Shown in pieces: positions 44,650-53,386 of a stretch of 64,000 bases of DNA. The first letter of the stretch is position 1, and each line of letters opens with the position of its first letter. The translations under genes were made by a program, and so were the position numbers. A model generated the notes under the pieces. The model was given only the letters and a program-made list of their open reading frames with translations, searched no databases and was not told the DNA's origin. Origin of the DNA: Bryobacterales bacterium F-183 (GTDB lineage Bacteria; Acidobacteriota; Terriglobia; Bryobacterales; Bryobacteraceae); NCBI GenBank assembly GCA_016865505.2, contig AP025252.1, positions 3,534,001 through 3,598,000 on the forward strand, read 5' to 3'.

Positions 44650-46493
44650 TTCGCCGCGCGTGCGCCAAACCGCACTCGTATGCCCATCGATACGGTGTGC
44701 GCGCGGAACTCGTCAACTGCCCGATACCGGTACCACCGCCACTCCATCACGCCGCTCACGCGCGAATTGGACGCGACAACCAGTTGGCTCTGCGGTGTGT
44801 AGAACCGCGTCGGTCGCGACCCCTCGCTATGCGACAGCGCGCCGCCTGCCTGCCATTGCACCCCGCGCCGCAGCCGTACATCGGCGTACCCGTTGAAGTG
44901 ATTCAGCCGGTCGTCGAACAACGCAGGCTGGATCTGCAGATTCGTGGGATTGGCAAACGTCGCCCTCGAAATCATGTACTCGCGCGCATACCCGCCCACC
45001 AGCGTCACTCGCTGACCGGCCGCCCCCGGCGTCCACTCCGCGTTCACCGTGGTGATGTGGTTGCTCGCCGTATCGCCCATGTTGTCGTTCTGTAGTTCCC
45101 GTTGCGATGCGGTAATCCGCAGCCGGTCGGACACCCGCAACCGCGTCAGTACATGCGCCTTGCGATAGTTCAGCAGCCCCATCCGGAAGTACGTCCGCCC
45201 GCCCGGCGACCATTCGTACGACCCATGCGTCTGCCACCGCCCTTTCCACAACGTCAACGTCGCCCCGCCCAATCCCGCATGACGCCGGATCTGTGCGCGA
45301 TTCGTAGACTCCGGAAACGTCAGATTCGCCGGCGGCAACTCTGCATTGCTATGGATGTACCGGTGCCCGCCACGCACCGTCAGATGCTTGCCGAACTCCC
45401 CGGTCATCTCAGCCTCGCTCTGGTGATACTGCAACTCGAGGATGCCCCGCGCCGGATCCACCTGCTGCGTCAACACCGCTGTTGTTGGCGACGCCGACGA
45501 GATCCGGTACATATCGGACACCCACGTATGCCGCGCCCGCCAGCGCTTCCAAGGCCGGTACTCTGTCGTCCAGGCGCCCGATGTCCGCGGCTGGCTCGCA
45601 TTCGCAAAGCTGGACTCCAGCAAACTCGTGTACGGCCGCAGCGTATTCGGATCTCGAAACACACCCTGCGCGTCGAGCGAATAACTCGTCTCCATCTTCG
45701 GACGGCTATAAATCAGATGGCCGGTAAACGACAGCCGCTCGAACGGATGCCCCTGCACCACGCTCCGCGTAAACCATCCCGTACCTTCGGCGTGGTACCG
45801 TTCGCGGATCCGGTCCAGCACCAGGTTATCGATCCGGTTCCCCTGCAACCGCGACGTATTGTCCAAATCCTGCTGATCGGTGTAGTTCGTCCACCCCTGC
45901 TCGACATTGCCGAACCACTTCTGTGACCGCAACTCGACACCGCCGCGCACTGTCGTCAGGGAGTCCTGCAACCGGGCTGGCACCGGGAATTCATCGCCCG
46001 ATCCCACAAACGGTGTGATCCCGTTCCCACCGCCGGCCGTACGCAGTACATTCACAAACGGAATCACCCGCGAATCCGGCCGCAACCGCAAGTCAAAGTC
46101 GTACTGCCGCCGCGACAGATCCAGGAACCTTTGGCTCGTACTCACACCCTGCGCCAGCAGCGGATTTCCATAGGACGGCAGATTGTTGAAGTACGCGATC
46201 GTCCGGTAGCTGAACGTAGCCTCGTACACCTCGCTCCGCCGCGCATCGATCCGCACCATGCTATTCGGATCGCCAAGGCTATTGCCGGTCAGCGAGATCT
46301 TGTCTTTATCGCCCTCATACCGGCTCTGGATCCCAAACAACCTCGGACCCCGGTTCAAGTTCACAATGCTCCGAAACACCGGGTACTCATTGCGAAACAC
46401 CAACCGGTTCCGCAAATCCACCTCGCCCGAGAAAGGCTCCTGCGCCAAACCCAGCATCGGCGCCAACGCCATGAACCACCTTGCCGGTCTCAT
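44646..46493 (-). CDS. MtrB/PioB-like outer-membrane beta-barrel for a cytochrome conduit
   Basis: 615 aa from the ATG at 46493, which overlaps the TGA of the decaheme gene (ATGA); an open frame to 46550 is ignored. A signal peptide (MRPARWFMALAPMLGLAQ) is followed almost entirely by alternating strand-turn sequence (RHTWVSDMYRIS, ITASQRELQNDN, QRVTLVGGYAREY) ending in a barrel-like C-terminus (SMGIRVRFGAR). In Shewanella the N-terminal CXXC of MtrB is needed for function; no such cysteine pair is present here. Position directly after an MtrA-like decaheme cytochrome is the main argument. Confidence 0.82.
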   Translation of the reverse strand: MRPARWFMALAPMLGLAQEPFSGEVDLRNRLVFRNEYPVFRSIVNLNRGPRLFGIQSRYEGDKDKISLTGNSLGDPNSMVRIDARRSEVYEATFSYRTIAYFNNLPSYGNPLLAQGVSTSQRFLDLSRRQYDFDLRLRPDSRVIPFVNVLRTAGGGNGITPFVGSGDEFPVPARLQDSLTTVRGGVELRSQKWFGNVEQGWTNYTDQQDLDNTSRLQGNRIDNLVLDRIRERYHAEGTGWFTRSVVQGHPFERLSFTGHLIYSRPKMETSYSLDAQGVFRDPNTLRPYTSLLESSFANASQPRTSGAWTTEYRPWKRWRARHTWVSDMYRISSASPTTAVLTQQVDPARGILELQYHQSEAEMTGEFGKHLTVRGGHRYIHSNAELPPANLTFPESTNRAQIRRHAGLGGATLTLWKGRWQTHGSYEWSPGGRTYFRMGLLNYRKAHVLTRLRVSDRLRITASQRELQNDNMGDTASNHITTVNAEWTPGAAGQRVTLVGGYAREYMISRATFANPTNLQIQPALFDDRLNHFNGYADVRLRRGVQWQAGGALSHSEGSRPTRFYTPQSQLVVASNSRVSGVMEWRWYRYRAVDEFRAHTVSMGIRVRFGARAAN

Positions 46494-47326
46494 CGCAGAA
46501 AGTCCCGATGCGCGTACGATCCGTGGATCTTCACATGACAAACCGTGCACTGCCGGTACCGCTCAATGCGCAGATCATGAAACGCCGGCGGCGACCCTCC
46601 GGCCACACCTGGACTGAACGAATGGCACTCCAGACACAGTTGGCTCACGTTATGTCGCGCCAGCATACGCGGGTTCGCGGACCCATGCAGGTCATGGCAC
46701 GTGGAACACAACTGCGTCCGCATCGGAGCATGCTCAAACGGGAAAGGACCTCGCTTATCCGTATGGCATTTGAAGCAGGGCAGATCATGTCCGCCGCCGG
46801 AGATGCGGAGCGGGGAATTCGGCTGGCTCCCATGCGGCTCATGACAATCCGTGCAGTGGATCGCCCCTTGCGCCAACTTATGACCAAAAGGACGCTCAAA
46901 CGTCGCCCGTATGTCGCGATGGCAGCTCGCACACAGCGCATCGTTCGTCCGCCGTACATCCGGCGAATGCACCCGGTGACAGCTATTGCACGCCACTCCG
47001 TTGCGGGAGTGCGCGGACTCAAACCTCCGCTCCTGCCGGTGATCCTGGACATGACAGGTCAGGCACGAATCGTTCACCTGATTCGGCTGCGACCCATGGA
47101 ACAACTTCAATTGATCGGGATTCAACGCCTCCACGTGCGCCAATCCGGGCCCGTGGCAGCTCTCGCAATCCGCCTTCTTATGCGGATTCTTTGGAAACGT
47201 CTCCGCCTGCTTGACGTGACACACAGCGCACCGTTCGGACCCGACGCGCCCCTTCTGCGCCCAGCCGACTGCCCCCAGGCCGAACAGCCAGACACCAACC
47301 GCGGCGATCAGGCATCTATTGGGCAC
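46490..47326 (-). CDS. Periplasmic decaheme c-type cytochrome, MtrA/DmsE-like
   Basis: 278 aa with signal peptide (MPNRCLIAAVGVWLFGLGAVGWAQ). It contains ten CxxCH motifs, from CAVCH near residue 33 to CTVCH near 260, matching the number and length (about 300 aa) of MtrA and DmsE. In the MtrCAB model this protein sits inside the MtrB barrel and hands electrons across the outer membrane. The gene starts 11 bases inside the end of the NapC-c7 gene and overlaps the barrel gene with ATGA. Confidence 0.92.
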   Translation of the reverse strand: MPNRCLIAAVGVWLFGLGAVGWAQKGRVGSERCAVCHVKQAETFPKNPHKKADCESCHGPGLAHVEALNPDQLKLFHGSQPNQVNDSCLTCHVQDHRQERRFESAHSRNGVACNSCHRVHSPDVRRTNDALCASCHRDIRATFERPFGHKLAQGAIHCTDCHEPHGSQPNSPLRISGGGHDLPCFKCHTDKRGPFPFEHAPMRTQLCSTCHDLHGSANPRMLARHNVSQLCLECHSFSPGVAGGSPPAFHDLRIERYRQCTVCHVKIHGSYAHRDFLR

Positions 47327-49880
47327 TCGACAATTCCAGCCCCTGATGGCATTTGCGGCAGTTGTTCAACGTAGCGAACGCGGACTTGCCCTGCGCATGA
47401 CACGCGCCGCACTGCTGCCCCTTCGCCTCTGCCAGCCGGTGATAATCCGCTGCGTACCCCGGCAGCCCCTTGCGTGCCATCGCGAACACCTGGCTATGGC
47501 AAGGCCCGCAATCGCCGTGCGTCTCCTTCACGTGTACAGCGTGATCAAACGCCACCGCCCCGAGTCGTGCCGTGTACACAATCGGATTCTGCAGCGCCGC
47601 AATCGGACCCCGGCTCTTCAACTCGGTATGGCAGTTCAGGCAGTTATCTTTAGAAGCAAACGCCCCACCGCCATCGCGATGACAAGCCCCGCACGACGTA
47701 TGATTCTGCTCCGCCGTACGATGCAGATTATCCGCGTATCCCATCATCCCCTTCGATAGCGGGAAGATCGCGTTGTGACAGCTCTGGCAGTTATTCTTCG
47801 CAAGCGTCACATGCTTGGCATGATCAAACTTCGCCGGACCCAGCTTCGTCTCAATCGTCCGCGCATCGGGCAACCCGCTTACCCCGGTACGAGGTGTCGC
47901 TTTTGGCGTACCAAGGCCGCTATGGCAGCGTGCGCAATTATTCTGCGCCGCAAAAGCCGACCCACCCGGAGCATGGCACCCGGCGCAGGACGTCTTAGCC
48001 GCTTCGGCCACCTTGTGCAGCCCGGCCTTGTAATTCAGCTCCTGCTTCGCCATCGGAAACAGCTTGTTATGGCACGACGTACAATCGCCCTTCGCCAAAT
48101 CTACATGCTGCTTATGGTCAAAAGCCGCTTTCCCCAGCGTCGTGTCAAAGTACATCGCACCCGGCAACACAGGCGTCGTATTCACCGCAGCCACCAGCGA
48201 CGGCTTCACCGGCTCGCTCAATCCCGTATGGCACTGCCCGCAGTGTCCAGCCGATGCAAAAGCCTTGCCACCCTGTACATGGCACCCCGCGCACGACGTC
48301 TTCGCAGCCTCCGCCGTACGATGCACATTTGCCTTGTACCGCAAGTCAGACCGGTCCATCGCGAAGTACTTGTCATGACACGCCGCGCATTCGCCCTTCT
48401 CGCGGGACAAGTGCTTGGCATGATCAAACGGCACCTGCCCGGCGGAACTAAAGAATGCCAACGTCTGCGGCATTCCCGAATCGCTTGCAACTCCCGTCGT
48501 CTGCAGCCGTACCGGCTCCGCGACAGGCTCGTCCTTCTTCTCAATCCGGTGGCAAGCCGTACAATCCTGAGTGATCGTACGTCGCGAAGCGTCCTGGCTC
48601 ACCAAGTCGGAGTTATGACAGCGGAAACATCCGTTATGCCCCAAAAAGTTCGGATGCGTACCCCAGTCGACAGCAAACTCCGGGAACACATTGCGATCTC
48701 GAATCGTCTCGATCTCGAGCGCCGCATTCACAATCGCCGGACCCCGTGCCGCCGCAATCTCCGGATGCTTGCTCTGATAATGCGCACGCAACGCCTCGGA
48801 CACATTACCGCCCTCGCGAAGCTGCTTCAGCCCCAGCGCCTTAATCCCCGGCAGCGTATGGTCCACACGTCCAGCCGCCATCGAACGGTCCAAAGCGCGG
48901 CTCGGATCCTCAAAGCTATGCGCTGCGCGATTATGGCAGTCCGTACAATCCATCGTGCGCAGGTGATGCTTATCGTTGCCCTTCGCATCACGCGAAGCTC
49001 CCGCGCGGGCAAAGATCGTCTCCTTGCCCGCCGGGTCCACGTATCTCACCCACTCAATCTCTTTGCGATCTGGCGACGACCGGTACTCAATCTTCGCCCC
49101 CTTGGCCATATGCGCACCATGCGCGCCTTTCGGATTCTGCCCGCCACCAATTGCCAACGAAAGCACCGTACGTGTCGCCGAATTGGCCTGGTCCTCGGCA
49201 AAACTCACCGCTTCCCAGCGCTTCGCCCCAAAGTCGCGATCTGAGTGGCACTTCGCACAAGTCAGATGCCCCTGCGCGAGGTTATGCACCGGAGTCGGCA
49301 CCGGCACCTTGTATGTATGCGTCAGCACCTCAAGCAACTGCTTCGCACCGTTCAGCTTGGCCTCCACATACGACCTCGATCCTTCGCCGATGTGGCACTC
49401 CACGCAAGGCACCTGCGAGTGCGCCGCCACCTTGTACGCCGAATACTCCGGGTTCATGATATGGCAACTCGCCCCGCAGAACTTGGTCGAGTCCATGTAC
49501 TCCACCGCTGTGTACGTAAAGTGGCCTGTAAAGATGACGTTCAGCACCGTCGCGATGCCGACAAACAGCAGCAATCGTAGGAAATCAGGATTGTTCCAGC
49601 GGAACTCGGGGAACTCTTTCAATCCGCCTTCTCGCTTTGCCTTCAGCTTGATCCCAAGCGGAATCAACGCGAGCCCAAGCAGGAAGATGGCCGGCAGGAC
49701 GAAGACCGTCAACAGGCCAATATACGGGTGTTCGCTGCCCGCCAGATTGGCAGGCAGCGCGAACAGCCAGGAAACACCAGCCGCCGTTACCAGTACGATG
49801 CCAATCCGGCTGATCCAGTTGGCCGACAGGTAGACGAGTGGCGTGAATACGTTAGCGAGCGTGGACCTTATCGACCGCAA
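47316..49880 (-). CDS. Inner-membrane NapC/NirT-like cytochrome fused to four triheme c7 repeats (18 haem motifs)
   Basis: 854 aa from a TTG at 49880 with GGGAG 6 nt upstream; the ATG at 49949 would overlap the previous gene by 98 bases. Three TMs at about 20-42, 53-77 and 100-117. Then a NapC-like part: a CX3CH (FCGASCHIMNPE, Cys135) followed by five CxxCH to about 445. From 484 to 847 come four repeats, each with FDHxxH and three CxxCH, as in cytochrome c7 nanowire proteins. Total 17 CxxCH plus one CX3CH. It probably takes electrons from quinol and carries them across the periplasm to the MtrA-like protein. Confidence 0.9.
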   Translation of the reverse strand: MRSIRSTLANVFTPLVYLSANWISRIGIVLVTAAGVSWLFALPANLAGSEHPYIGLLTVFVLPAIFLLGLALIPLGIKLKAKREGGLKEFPEFRWNNPDFLRLLLFVGIATVLNVIFTGHFTYTAVEYMDSTKFCGASCHIMNPEYSAYKVAAHSQVPCVECHIGEGSRSYVEAKLNGAKQLLEVLTHTYKVPVPTPVHNLAQGHLTCAKCHSDRDFGAKRWEAVSFAEDQANSATRTVLSLAIGGGQNPKGAHGAHMAKGAKIEYRSSPDRKEIEWVRYVDPAGKETIFARAGASRDAKGNDKHHLRTMDCTDCHNRAAHSFEDPSRALDRSMAAGRVDHTLPGIKALGLKQLREGGNVSEALRAHYQSKHPEIAAARGPAIVNAALEIETIRDRNVFPEFAVDWGTHPNFLGHNGCFRCHNSDLVSQDASRRTITQDCTACHRIEKKDEPVAEPVRLQTTGVASDSGMPQTLAFFSSAGQVPFDHAKHLSREKGECAACHDKYFAMDRSDLRYKANVHRTAEAAKTSCAGCHVQGGKAFASAGHCGQCHTGLSEPVKPSLVAAVNTTPVLPGAMYFDTTLGKAAFDHKQHVDLAKGDCTSCHNKLFPMAKQELNYKAGLHKVAEAAKTSCAGCHAPGGSAFAAQNNCARCHSGLGTPKATPRTGVSGLPDARTIETKLGPAKFDHAKHVTLAKNNCQSCHNAIFPLSKGMMGYADNLHRTAEQNHTSCGACHRDGGGAFASKDNCLNCHTELKSRGPIAALQNPIVYTARLGAVAFDHAVHVKETHGDCGPCHSQVFAMARKGLPGYAADYHRLAEAKGQQCGACHAQGKSAFATLNNCRKCHQGLELSSAQ
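47340..48431 (-). repeat. Four tandem c7-type triheme repeats inside the NapC fusion
   Basis: Protein-level repeats of 93-102 residues, starting FDHAKHLSREKG, FDHKQHVDLAKG, FDHAKHVTLAKN and FDHAVHVKETHG. Each has three CxxCH spaced about 30 and 15 residues apart, with a GxAFA motif before the third. They give twelve haem sites in a row. Confidence 0.9.
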
Positions 49881-51885
49881 ATTGCGCTCCCGATCCGTGA
49901 CAAGCGGCACAGCTTTCGCCCAATCGCGGCGAAATGTTGCTGTCGGCATGCGCCGCAGACCACGTGGCGCTATGGCAACTCAAACAGGCGCCCGTAGCCG
50001 GTGGCGCGGGATTCAACAACCCTCGCGGATCATTGGTCGACATCAACTTCTCCGGCAACGGCAACTGCTCGGACCCATTCACGTGGCAGGCACCGCACTC
50101 ACTGCGCGACCTCGGATACCGGACCTCGTTGAAGCCGATCGCCGTACCGCCAAAGCCGTAAATCGAAATCTCACGGCTATTCTCTTCGCCACTGTGAATC
50201 CGGTGGATCATCTCCTTGAAGTTCACAGATTCCGGAGCGCCCGCCGTAGCAGGCCGCCGCGCGACGTCCGTAGCTGTCGGGTTATGGCATAACACGCATT
50301 GTTCAATCTGATTGCGGCTACCGCCATGCAAGCTCAGCGACGAATGGCAGACGTTGCATTTATCAATGCTCACCACCTGCCGCCGCGGCGTAACCGTCTC
50401 GCCGTCCACTGCGAAGTAGGACACCACGTTCTTACCCGCATCGCGCACTGTACGCGACACCACCGTACCCGGCAACAGCGTCTGATTACGATAGCCTTCA
50501 ATACCCACCGCCCACGTATGCATCGCTTTCGCGGGGATGGCAGCGGTAAATGTATAGGTGTACGTTCCGTCGCTTCCCGGAGCATTGCGCGCATCTTCGG
50601 TAATCGCCGTGTCGTTATCCACATGATCCGCCGTCGGACCCGCCATGACCAGTGCCAGCCGTCCGATGCCCGCGATCGTTACCGGAGCCCCAGTCTTATC
50701 GGTCACCTTAAAGGTCACCACCGGACGCTGACCCGGTGCCGTATTGCGCACATCCAGGATCTGGAACTTCATACCAGGCAGTGAGGAAGAGTGTTCCGGA
50801 ATCACATGCGATCCGCTGACAGAAGCATCAAAGTCGATCTCGCCCGTCGGCACGTGGCAGCGGCTGCACTGCGCATCGGACACCTGCGGCAACCCGTTCG
50901 CATGACCCTGCCCGGAAGCAAAGTTCACATCGTCATGGCAGCTACCGCAAGCCCGACGGCTCGGATTCGTCAGATGCTGATTGCCCGCCGTACCTTCCAG
51001 GTGACAGCTGGTGCAATTCCGTACATCCGCTGGAAACACCACACTCGAAAAGTCATGTACGGACTGCTGATTCCCAATAATCACGTACGGATTGCCCGCC
51101 ACCACACTCGGCAGGCTCGACCCGCGGTGGATCTTATGCACCATCTCGGTCATATCAACGGACCGCCCGGTGTCGGGATCGGTCGTCTGCGGCGTATGGC
51201 ACACCACGCACAGCTCCACCGTCGTACGGCTGCCGTGCGCCACCACTTGTCCGTGGCAGGAATTGCACTTTTCGTTCGAGGTGATGTGGCGCGTCTCAGT
51301 CACCGTGCCGCCAGCAGGAACCCAGTTGTACGTCTTCGCAGCGTAGTTCGTACTCAGTGAGAACTCGCTCAAGTTCCGGCTCGACCACGCCGCAATCGTA
51401 TGCGTCGCCGTCTTGTCGTAATCCGCCGGCAACTTCGTGCCAAAGCGATACTCGTACACGCCGTCGGAGATCTTCGTGTACGCGCCGCCCGTATCGGCGG
51501 ATGCTTGAATCGCACGCTGTCCATTGATCGGGCTTACCTGCGTACGCGTCGTATACGACGTATAGATGCCGGTGCCCTTCGGAATATAAGCAAGCACCTG
51601 GCTCACAGAAACCGGACCCGGCGTGGCATTGCCTTCACGCTCCAGCGGCACCCCCCGCGGATCGGTAATGCGGAAGCGATAGCGAACCGTATTATCGGCG
51701 TCGATCGTGACACTCAGAATGTCAAACACTAAACCCGGACGAATAAAGTCCACTTCAGCGGGGCTCAGAAACGCCGCCTTTATCTTCTGTGCGGAGCTTC
51801 TGGGGAGTGTTTGCGTAACAGCAACGCCGGAGGCAAGTACGGTGATCCCAAGTAGGGCTAATTTGGCCTTAGTTCGCGCTTCCAT
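49852..51885 (-). CDS. OmcA/MtrC-family decaheme c-type cytochrome, exported
   Basis: 677 aa. It has the four-part order of MtrC/OmcA: beta domain I (about 35-200), pentaheme domain II (CxxCH at 207, 226, 291, 313, 340), beta domain III (about 365-505) and pentaheme domain IV (510, 530, 597, 634, 659). The signal region (ALLGITVLASGVAVTQT) lacks a lipobox Cys, unlike Shewanella MtrC, so anchoring may differ. It is the first gene of the conduit operon, upstream of the NapC-c7 gene with a 29-base overlap. It would be the outer-surface terminal reductase. Confidence 0.93.
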   Translation of the reverse strand: MEARTKAKLALLGITVLASGVAVTQTLPRSSAQKIKAAFLSPAEVDFIRPGLVFDILSVTIDADNTVRYRFRITDPRGVPLEREGNATPGPVSVSQVLAYIPKGTGIYTSYTTRTQVSPINGQRAIQASADTGGAYTKISDGVYEYRFGTKLPADYDKTATHTIAAWSSRNLSEFSLSTNYAAKTYNWVPAGGTVTETRHITSNEKCNSCHGQVVAHGSRTTVELCVVCHTPQTTDPDTGRSVDMTEMVHKIHRGSSLPSVVAGNPYVIIGNQQSVHDFSSVVFPADVRNCTSCHLEGTAGNQHLTNPSRRACGSCHDDVNFASGQGHANGLPQVSDAQCSRCHVPTGEIDFDASVSGSHVIPEHSSSLPGMKFQILDVRNTAPGQRPVVTFKVTDKTGAPVTIAGIGRLALVMAGPTADHVDNDTAITEDARNAPGSDGTYTYTFTAAIPAKAMHTWAVGIEGYRNQTLLPGTVVSRTVRDAGKNVVSYFAVDGETVTPRRQVVSIDKCNVCHSSLSLHGGSRNQIEQCVLCHNPTATDVARRPATAGAPESVNFKEMIHRIHSGEENSREISIYGFGGTAIGFNEVRYPRSRSECGACHVNGSEQLPLPEKLMSTNDPRGLLNPAPPATGACLSCHSATWSAAHADSNISPRLGESCAACHGSGAQFAVDKVHAR

Positions 51886-52111
51886 ATGTCAAAAACCCGA
51901 AGTTCATGTTACTCCAAAATCGGTCGTTCGCTACACAAAAAATAGCGGAAAATACGGGCATTTTTGAATAAAATCGACTTCTGTGTGAAACCGCGCACAA
52001 CGCTGCGCCAAATCGCGTAATGCACCCGTCAAAGCTGCGCCAAATCCCCCGCAACTTCCCTTGCACCATGTATTTATCCTCGGTTAATGTTCCAGAGTGT
52101 AGGGTAAGGAT
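51886..52111. promoter_or_regulatory. Divergent promoter region between cytochrome and Czc operons, with a 13-bp direct repeat
   Basis: 226 bases without a gene. It holds two direct copies of GCTGCGCCAAATC (52002-52014 and 52034-52046) spaced 32 bases start to start, about three helical turns, in the half nearer the efflux operon. An AT-rich tract (about 51930-51975) adjoins the cytochrome gene. The repeat is a candidate site for the CzcR-like regulator encoded downstream; this is unproven. Confidence 0.4.
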
Positions 52112-53386
52112 GTGAGAGACGGCCGTACTTCGACAGCTCCCTTCAATACAAGACATCGCTTTCGTCTCGCCACTGCCGCCGTAGTGGTGTTAACGGCAAG
52201 CTCTCTGGCAATCGCGCAAACCAAGTTGACCCCCGCCGACGCCGTCCGGCTCGCGCTCGACAAAAACCAGTTCCTAACCGCTGCAGCCAACCGGATCGAT
52301 TCGGCTCGCGGCCAAGCACTCCAAGCTGGACTCAAGCCCAATACAAGATTGTTCCTGCAAGTCGAAAACGCGCGACCTCCCGTCTCCTCGCCGTTCCGTT
52401 ATGAAAGCGACACAGACAACTTCGCGTACCTCTCGCGTGTCTTTGAAGCCGGAGGCAAGCGCCAGCGCCGCGCCGAACTCGGACAGGAGAATGTCAAAGG
52501 CGCCGAACGCAGTCTGGACCTCCAGCGTGCCCAAGTCGCTGTGCAGGTCCTCAATGCTTATTGGAATGCCGCCGGTGCCCGCCGCCTCGCCCAAGTCCTG
52601 GGTGATAGTCTTGCCGTCCTCGGCCGCACCGTCGAGTACCATCGCATTCGTGTCAATGAAGGAGCGCTCCCCGAAGCGGACCTCCTTCGCGTCCAACTCG
52701 AGTACCAGCAAGTGGCCATCGCACACCGCAATGCCGAGCAGGACGCCAAGCGTCTTCTTCAACTGCTATTCCGCGAGATTGGCGCCGAACCGGACACCGC
52801 CATCGAACTCTCGGGCGACCTCCTGACCATTGATCCCCCCATCGACCCCGGCGACCTCGACACCGCCATCGATCGCCGTCCCGACGTCAAACTCGTCCGC
52901 CAGTCCACGGAACAGGCCCAAGCCAATCTACGCTTACAGAAAGCCAACGCCGTGCCGGACCCTGAAGCTCTCTTCGGCTACAAGCGCACCATGGGCCTCA
53001 ACACCACCGTCGCTGGACTCCAAATCAACCTACCCTTCAACAACCGCAATCAAGGCGCGATCGCCGCCGCCGCCGCTGACGTCACAGCCGCCGGATCCAC
53101 ACTCCGGGCCGCTCGCATCGCTGCACGAACCGAAATCGACGCCGCCCTCGGTGAGTACCGACAAAAGCGCGACCTCGTGGAGCAGATGCTGCCGACGCTA
53201 TCCAATCAAGCCAATGAAACCCGCCGCATCGCCGACGCCGTGTATCGCGAAGGTGCCTCGGATCTTCTCCGTCTCCTCGATGCCGAACGCGTCCGTATCC
53301 AGGCGGAAACCCAGCAGGTCCGCTCCCTCATCGATCTCCGTCTTGCTTCCGTCTCCTTACAGTCTGCATTGGGGTTGCTTCCATGA
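52112..53386 (+). CDS. TolC/CzcC-like outer-membrane efflux channel
   Basis: 424 aa from a GTG with GGTAAGGA upstream. Signal peptide to about residue 35, then the two coiled-coil halves of OEP proteins (LTPADAVRLALDKNQFLTAAANRIDSARGQALQAGLKPN near 40 and a second copy in the 215-400 half, with VAGLQINLPFNNRNQGAIAAA). It is the first gene of an RND operon and overlaps the adaptor gene by ATGA. Metal export across the outer membrane is inferred from the CzcA-type pump. Confidence 0.9.
   Translation: MRDGRTSTAPFNTRHRFRLATAAVVVLTASSLAIAQTKLTPADAVRLALDKNQFLTAAANRIDSARGQALQAGLKPNTRLFLQVENARPPVSSPFRYESDTDNFAYLSRVFEAGGKRQRRAELGQENVKGAERSLDLQRAQVAVQVLNAYWNAAGARRLAQVLGDSLAVLGRTVEYHRIRVNEGALPEADLLRVQLEYQQVAIAHRNAEQDAKRLLQLLFREIGAEPDTAIELSGDLLTIDPPIDPGDLDTAIDRRPDVKLVRQSTEQAQANLRLQKANAVPDPEALFGYKRTMGLNTTVAGLQINLPFNNRNQGAIAAAAADVTAAGSTLRAARIAARTEIDAALGEYRQKRDLVEQMLPTLSNQANETRRIADAVYREGASDLLRLLDAERVRIQAETQQVRSLIDLRLASVSLQSALGLLP

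Noticed and set aside
47775-49244. 489-aa open frame opposite the NapC-c7 cytochrome
   Set aside because: Arg- and Leu-rich shadow frame; the other strand holds 18 haem motifs in a continuous gene.
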